Positions 61,401 through 64,000 of a stretch of 64,000 nucleotides of DNA are shown piece by piece (within the stretch, counting starts at the first letter, position 1; each line of letters begins with the position of its first letter). This stretch comes from a bacterium (GTDB lineage Bacteria > Deinococcota > Deinococci > Deinococcales > Deinococcaceae), in NCBI GenBank assembly GCA_021810505.1, contig JAJZIR010000003.1, positions 76,279-140,278 on the forward strand, in the 5' to 3' direction. The translations under genes and the position numbers were made by a program. A model generated the notes under the pieces. It had not been told where the DNA came from, did not search any database, and saw nothing but the letters and a program-made list of their open reading frames with translations.

Positions 61401-64000
61401 TGGACGGGTTGGCCGAGAGGCTGTAGCTGGCAGCGTTGTCCGCAACCCAGCTCAGGGTGACCGACTCGCCGCTGCTGGCAGCCTGGACCGAGACGGTCTG
61501 GTTGGGGGAGCTTCCGGTCACCGAATTGCCCTGCAGCTTGGTGAAGTGGACTGGGCCCACCTGGTAGGTGACCGCAGCGCTGGCGTTCGGGTTGGCCGCA
61601 GTCAAGCTCACTGGGCTGGGCAGGGTGGGGTGGTAGTTCTGCTGACCAGCCGGGCCGGTGTAGGAGACCGGATCGGTGGCGGTGAAGCTGTAGGAGGCGC
61701 CTACAGCCAAGGGGCTGAAGGTCAGGGTCTGGGTACCGCCCTGGGTGTAGCTGCTGTCGGTCTGGGACAGGCTACCTACCGAGATCACCGGCGCGGCTTG
61801 GCTGCTGAGCGAGGTGAGGCTGGAAGGCAGGCCGCTGACCGAGACGGTGACGGTCCCGTCGCTCACCTGGTAGGCCAGAGTGACCGACTGGGTCTGGCCG
61901 TCGGTGACAGAGGGCGACTCTTGCGCAGCGGTGTAGGTCACGCCCTGATAGACCACTGGCGCGCCGCTGACCAAGTAGGTGATCGGGGAGCCGGACGGTC
62001 CGCCGGCCAGGTTGTAAGTGCCGGGAGCGTTGATCGAGGGATCGTTCACGCCCTGGTTGCTGACGGTGACTTGGGGAGTGGGAGCCCCGCCGGGCAAGCC
62101 GCTATCCCCGATCACCAGCTGGCCGGTGGTGGTGGCGTAGCTGACGGTGATGTCGGTGGTGGCGCCGTTGGTGATGGAGGTGGTCAGGGTATCGCTGTTC
62201 TGGGTACCCGCCGGGTTGCTGCTGAGGGCCGCGCTGTAGACGTTGCCGTACTGGTCGGTGAAGTTGGGCGCGGTGAGCAGGTAGGTGGTGGCCGGCAGGT
62301 AGGGGACCAACTGGTTAGAGATGTTCCCGTTGTTGAAGGTGGTGGTGTTGGACTGGCTGGGGTTGGCCTTGGGGGCCAGGGTGATGCTGGGGAAGTTGCT
62401 GGTGCCTGTGCCGGAGATGGTGACGCTGGCCGCGCCGCTAGAAGGCGCGTAAGAGACGGTTTGCGGGTAGTTGCCGCCGGCCGAGACGGTCAGGGTGGTG
62501 TCGGTCACGCTGCCCTGGTAGGTGTAGGTGTTGCCTTTCACCGGATTGGCGGTGAGGGTGTAGGACGTCGTGCTGGCCGGCAGCAGCACCGGCTCGGCCG
62601 TATTTGGGGTCACGGTCTCTGGGCTGCTGAGTCCGCCGCCGCTGATGGTCACGCTCTGACCGGACAGGGCCCCTCCCGAGCTGTTCTTGCCGGTGAAGGT
62701 GAAGGGGACTGCGCCGGTCTGGGTGCTGTAGGTGACCGTGACGCTGAGCGGGCTGGAGTTGGTATCGGCGGTGGTCAGGGTGTAGCTCGCCGGGCTGGAC
62801 TGGGAGCTGGTGCCGCTGGCAGTGAAGGTGGGGGCCCAGATGTTGCCGTAGCTGTCGGTGAAGTTGGTCCCGGTGAGGGTGTAGCTGCCGACCGAGAGCG
62901 CCTCGCTGCTGATGTCGGTTCCGGTGACCACACCGATGTTGGAGTTGACCGTAGCGCTACCGAATTTGAGGGTCAAGGTCGGAGCCGGGCCAGACGCCGT
63001 GGGCAAGCTGGTATTGCCGGTCTGGACCTGCAGGTAACCGAGCTGCCCGACCGTGACGGTGAAGGTGGCGCTAGCGCTGCCACCGCCGCTGCCCTGAGCG
63101 GTCAGGGTCAGGGTGTAGGAGGCAGTCCCGTTGCTTCCTGGGTAGGGGAAGTTGACCTGCTCGCTGGTAGCGGTGCTGCCGCTGAAGCTGGAGCTGTCCG
63201 AGGTCCCGTAGGTGACACCGGTGGACGGGTTGGCCGAGAGGCTGTAGCTGGCAGCGTTGTCCGCAACCCAGCTCAGGGTGACCGACTCGCCGCTGCTGGC
63301 AGCCTGGACCGAGACGGTCTGGTTGGGGGAGCTTCCGGTCACCGAATTGCCCTGCAGCTTGGTGAAGTGGACTGGGCCCACCTGGTAGGTGACCGCAGCG
63401 CTGGCGTTCGGGTTGGCCGCAGTCAAGCTCACTGGGCTGGGCAGGGTGGGGTGGTAGTTCTGCTGACCAGCCGGGCCGGTGTAGGAGACCGGATCGGTGG
63501 CGGTGAAGCTGTAGGAGGCGCCTACAGCCAAGGGGCTGAAGGTCAGGGTCTGGGTACCGCCCTGGGTGTAGCTGCTGTCGGTCTGGGACAGGCTACCTAC
63601 CGAGATCACCGGCGCGGCTTGGCTGCTGAGCGAGGTGAGGCTGGAAGGCAGGCCGCTGACCGAGACGGTGACGGTCCCGTCGCTCACCTGGTAGGCCAGA
63701 GTGACCGACTGGGTCTGGCCGTCGGTGACAGAGGGCGACTCTTGCGCAGCGGTGTAGGTCACGCCCTGATAGACCACTGGCGCGCCGCTGACCAAGTAGG
63801 TGATCGGGGAGCCGGACGGTCCGCCGGCCAGGTTGTAAGTGCCGGGAGCGTTGATCGAGGGATCGTTCACGCCCTGGTTGCTGACGGTGACTTGGGGAGT
63901 GGGAGCCCCGCCGGGCAAGCCGCTATCCCCGATCACCAGCTGGCCGGTGGTGGTGGCGTAGCTGACGGTGATGTCGGTGGTGGCGCCGTTGGTGATGGAG
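58456..64000 (-). CDS. Giant repetitive surface protein, N-terminus beyond window
   Basis: At least 1,848 residues, open at the window edge. From the window edge inward it holds two full 607-residue units and the start of a third, each made of several Thr/Ser/Gly-rich beta-sandwich modules resembling PEGA-like or Ig-like domains (motifs VSVSGLPSSLTSL, VTLSWVADNAASYSL, SYTLTGTNFTDSYGNIW). A divergent partial unit follows (about 60,290 down to 59,420). The C-terminal 320 residues (58456-59420) are a seven-blade NHL/Vgb-type beta-propeller with repeated VAVDGSGNVWVTN motifs. There is no C-terminal membrane anchor or sorting signal in view. A role in adhesion, S-layer or biofilm is inference from architecture. 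Confidence 0.85.
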   Translation of the reverse strand, partial: SITNGATTDITVSYATTTGQLVIGDSGLPGGAPTPQVTVSNQGVNDPSINAPGTYNLAGGPSGSPITYLVSGAPVVYQGVTYTAAQESPSVTDGQTQSVTLAYQVSDGTVTVSVSGLPSSLTSLSSQAAPVISVGSLSQTDSSYTQGGTQTLTFSPLAVGASYSFTATDPVSYTGPAGQQNYHPTLPSPVSLTAANPNASAAVTYQVGPVHFTKLQGNSVTGSSPNQTVSVQAASSGESVTLSWVADNAASYSLSANPSTGVTYGTSDSSSFSGSTATSEQVNFPYPGSNGTASYTLTLTAQGSGGGSASATFTVTVGQLGYLQVQTGNTSLPTASGPAPTLTLKFGSATVNSNIGVVTGTDISSEALSVGSYTLTGTNFTDSYGNIWAPTFTASGTSSQSSPASYTLTTADTNSSPLSVTVTYSTQTGAVPFTFTGKNSSGGALSGQSVTISGGGLSSPETVTPNTAEPVLLPASTTSYTLTANPVKGNTYTYQGSVTDTTLTVSAGGNYPQTVSYAPSSGAASVTISGTGTSNFPSITLAPKANPSQSNTTTFNNGNISNQLVPYLPATTYLLTAPNFTDQYGNVYSAALSSNPAGTQNSDTLTTSITNGATTDITVSYATTTGQLVIGDSGLPGGAPTPQVTVSNQGVNDPSINAPGTYNLAGGPSGSPITYLVSGAPVVYQGVTYTAAQESPSVTDGQTQSVTLAYQVSDGTVTVSVSGLPSSLTSLSSQAAPVISVGSLSQTDSSYTQGGTQTLTFSPLAVGASYSFTATDPVSYTGPAGQQNYHPTLPSPVSLTAANPNASAAVTYQVGPVHFTKLQGNSVTGSSPNQTVSVQAASSGESVTLSWVADNAASYSLSANPSTGVTYGTSDSSSFSGSTATSEQVNFPYPGSNGTASYTLTLTAQGSGGGSASATFTVTVGQLGYLQVQTGNTSLPTASGPAPTLTLKFGSATVNSNIGVVTGTDISSEALSVGSYTLTGTNFTDSYGNIWAPTFTASGTSSQSSPASYTLTTADTNSSPLSVTVTYSTQTGAVPFTFTGKNSSGGALSGQSVTISGGGLSSPETVTPNTAEPVLLPASTTSYTLTANPVKGNTYTYQGSVTDTTLTVSAGGNYPQTVSYAPSSGAASVTISGTGTSNFPSITLAPKANPSQSNTTTFNNGNISNQLVPYLPATTYLLTAPNFTDQYGNVYSAALSSNPAGTQNSDTLTTSITNGATTDITVSYATTTGQLVIGASYPSQVPAATLAPMQVSPSGTNTVLKQVSSNGSYNLPAGSYTVSAGVLDYNGSSYTATPSSATVVVTAGGTVSQNFTYQAATGSLTVDASGLPGDSSASPAAITVNGQTQDISSAATSGSTVFDYLPPQTYSVGAADVTDPGPSASPYAETVTYAPTPSAQSASVTAGQNATASVTYAPEPVTLTQITSSDNGQAQSTGTSGETVTFSWTATNAEYYSLSVSPSTGVQLPANSADLTTNSAQVTFPNNSSSADESYTVTVTAHGVNTTASLGYQETVLPDQIAVATYATGAQPVTGLAINSSGAVFTVNPAANQVEETTTAGTNSFASSDVVAPYAVAVDGSGNVWVANGGGNCSATSPDNCAVLEYLSSGGTPTVFTGTADSSTSATFNEARSIAIDNSGNVWVGSYANSEVVEIAPSTSSYTPYFLPARPNAIATDGSGNVWVTTQSGLYELVSGASSFTQVAATSGQDLQGVAVDRSGNVWFADPAVNTVYEYVPGTATLNAFTNAHASQAAFSNPYGVAVDGSGNVWVTNEGSTSVAAILAGSSPSSYSPVVYSSTSLQDPAAIGIGTSGRLWLGNTNALTPTNLVSISGLANPTTDPLVAQTR
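60289..62109. repeat. Tandem repeat unit A, 1,821 bp
   Basis: Begins GATCACCAGCTGGCCGGTGG on the plus strand. The encoded 607 residues are identical to those of unit B, and every stretch of DNA I compared between the two units was identical. Confidence 0.93.
62110..63930. repeat. Tandem repeat unit B, 1,821 bp
   Basis: Directly follows unit A in the same frame and appears to be an exact copy. Confidence 0.93.
63931..64000. repeat. Start of tandem repeat unit C, cut by window edge
   Basis: The last 70 bases match the first 70 bases of units A and B exactly, so the array continues beyond the window. Confidence 0.9.

Overview
The window is GC-rich, gene-dense bacterial DNA with no rRNA, tRNA, CRISPR array, transposase or phage gene that I could find. 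The organism is a diderm (an RND pump with two TolC-like proteins, lipoproteins, Ccm cytochrome c maturation). At least ten genes lack a Shine-Dalgarno site and instead carry a TANNNT-type -10 box 5-8 bases before an ATG or GTG. This architecture of leaderless mRNAs is well known in Deinococcota, and the split b6-type cytochrome b with a distant Rieske gene also fits that group. The assignment is inference; no marker gene here settles it.

Layout. 1-1.8 kb: serA (cut by the left edge) and yceI, divergent. 1.8-10 kb: an amino-sugar catabolic island. A minus-strand operon (nanE, rpiR-type regulator, solute-binding protein, two permeases, nagA, ribokinase-family kinase) is divergent from a nagZ-like glycosidase, and the AT-rich gap between them holds candidate operators. 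10-13.8 kb: LysR regulator, CatE-like dioxygenase, esterase, a secreted cupredoxin with an altered CuA motif, and a frameshifted uspA. 14-16 kb: a lipoprotein with seven GloVer-type repeats. 16-20.8 kb: dtd, family 4 UDG, two small unknowns, a VC0807-like membrane protein and ppk1. 20.8-27.5 kb: a SoeABC/Psr-like molybdoenzyme operon (fused FeS-NrfD subunit, catalytic subunit, TorD chaperone, DUF1634-TauE fusion). 28-31.7 kb: exonuclease III, a degenerate receiver protein and penicillin-binding protein 1.

31.7-40.1 kb: a cytochrome c maturation operon (thioredoxin-like protein, ccdA, ccmABCDEFGH, a CcmI-TPR-cytochrome c fusion) ending in a Rieske protein. 40-44.7 kb: tdh, kup, a VOC protein and an Mrr-like nuclease. 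45.2-47.1 kb: cytochrome b and an unknown membrane partner, probably the bc complex that uses the Rieske protein. 47.2-49.3 kb: glgX. 49.3-56.4 kb: RND efflux operon, divergent from an OmpR/HK two-component pair (56.5-58.4 kb). 58.4-64 kb: the 3' part of a giant secreted protein with an apparently exact 1,821-bp tandem repeat, open at the window edge.

The strongest leads are the recently amplified 1,821-bp array, the SoeABC-like operon with its two gene fusions, the CcmI-cytochrome c fusion, the CuA-like protein whose conserved His is Pro, and candidate leaderless upstream ORFs overlapping the starts of glgX and tdh.
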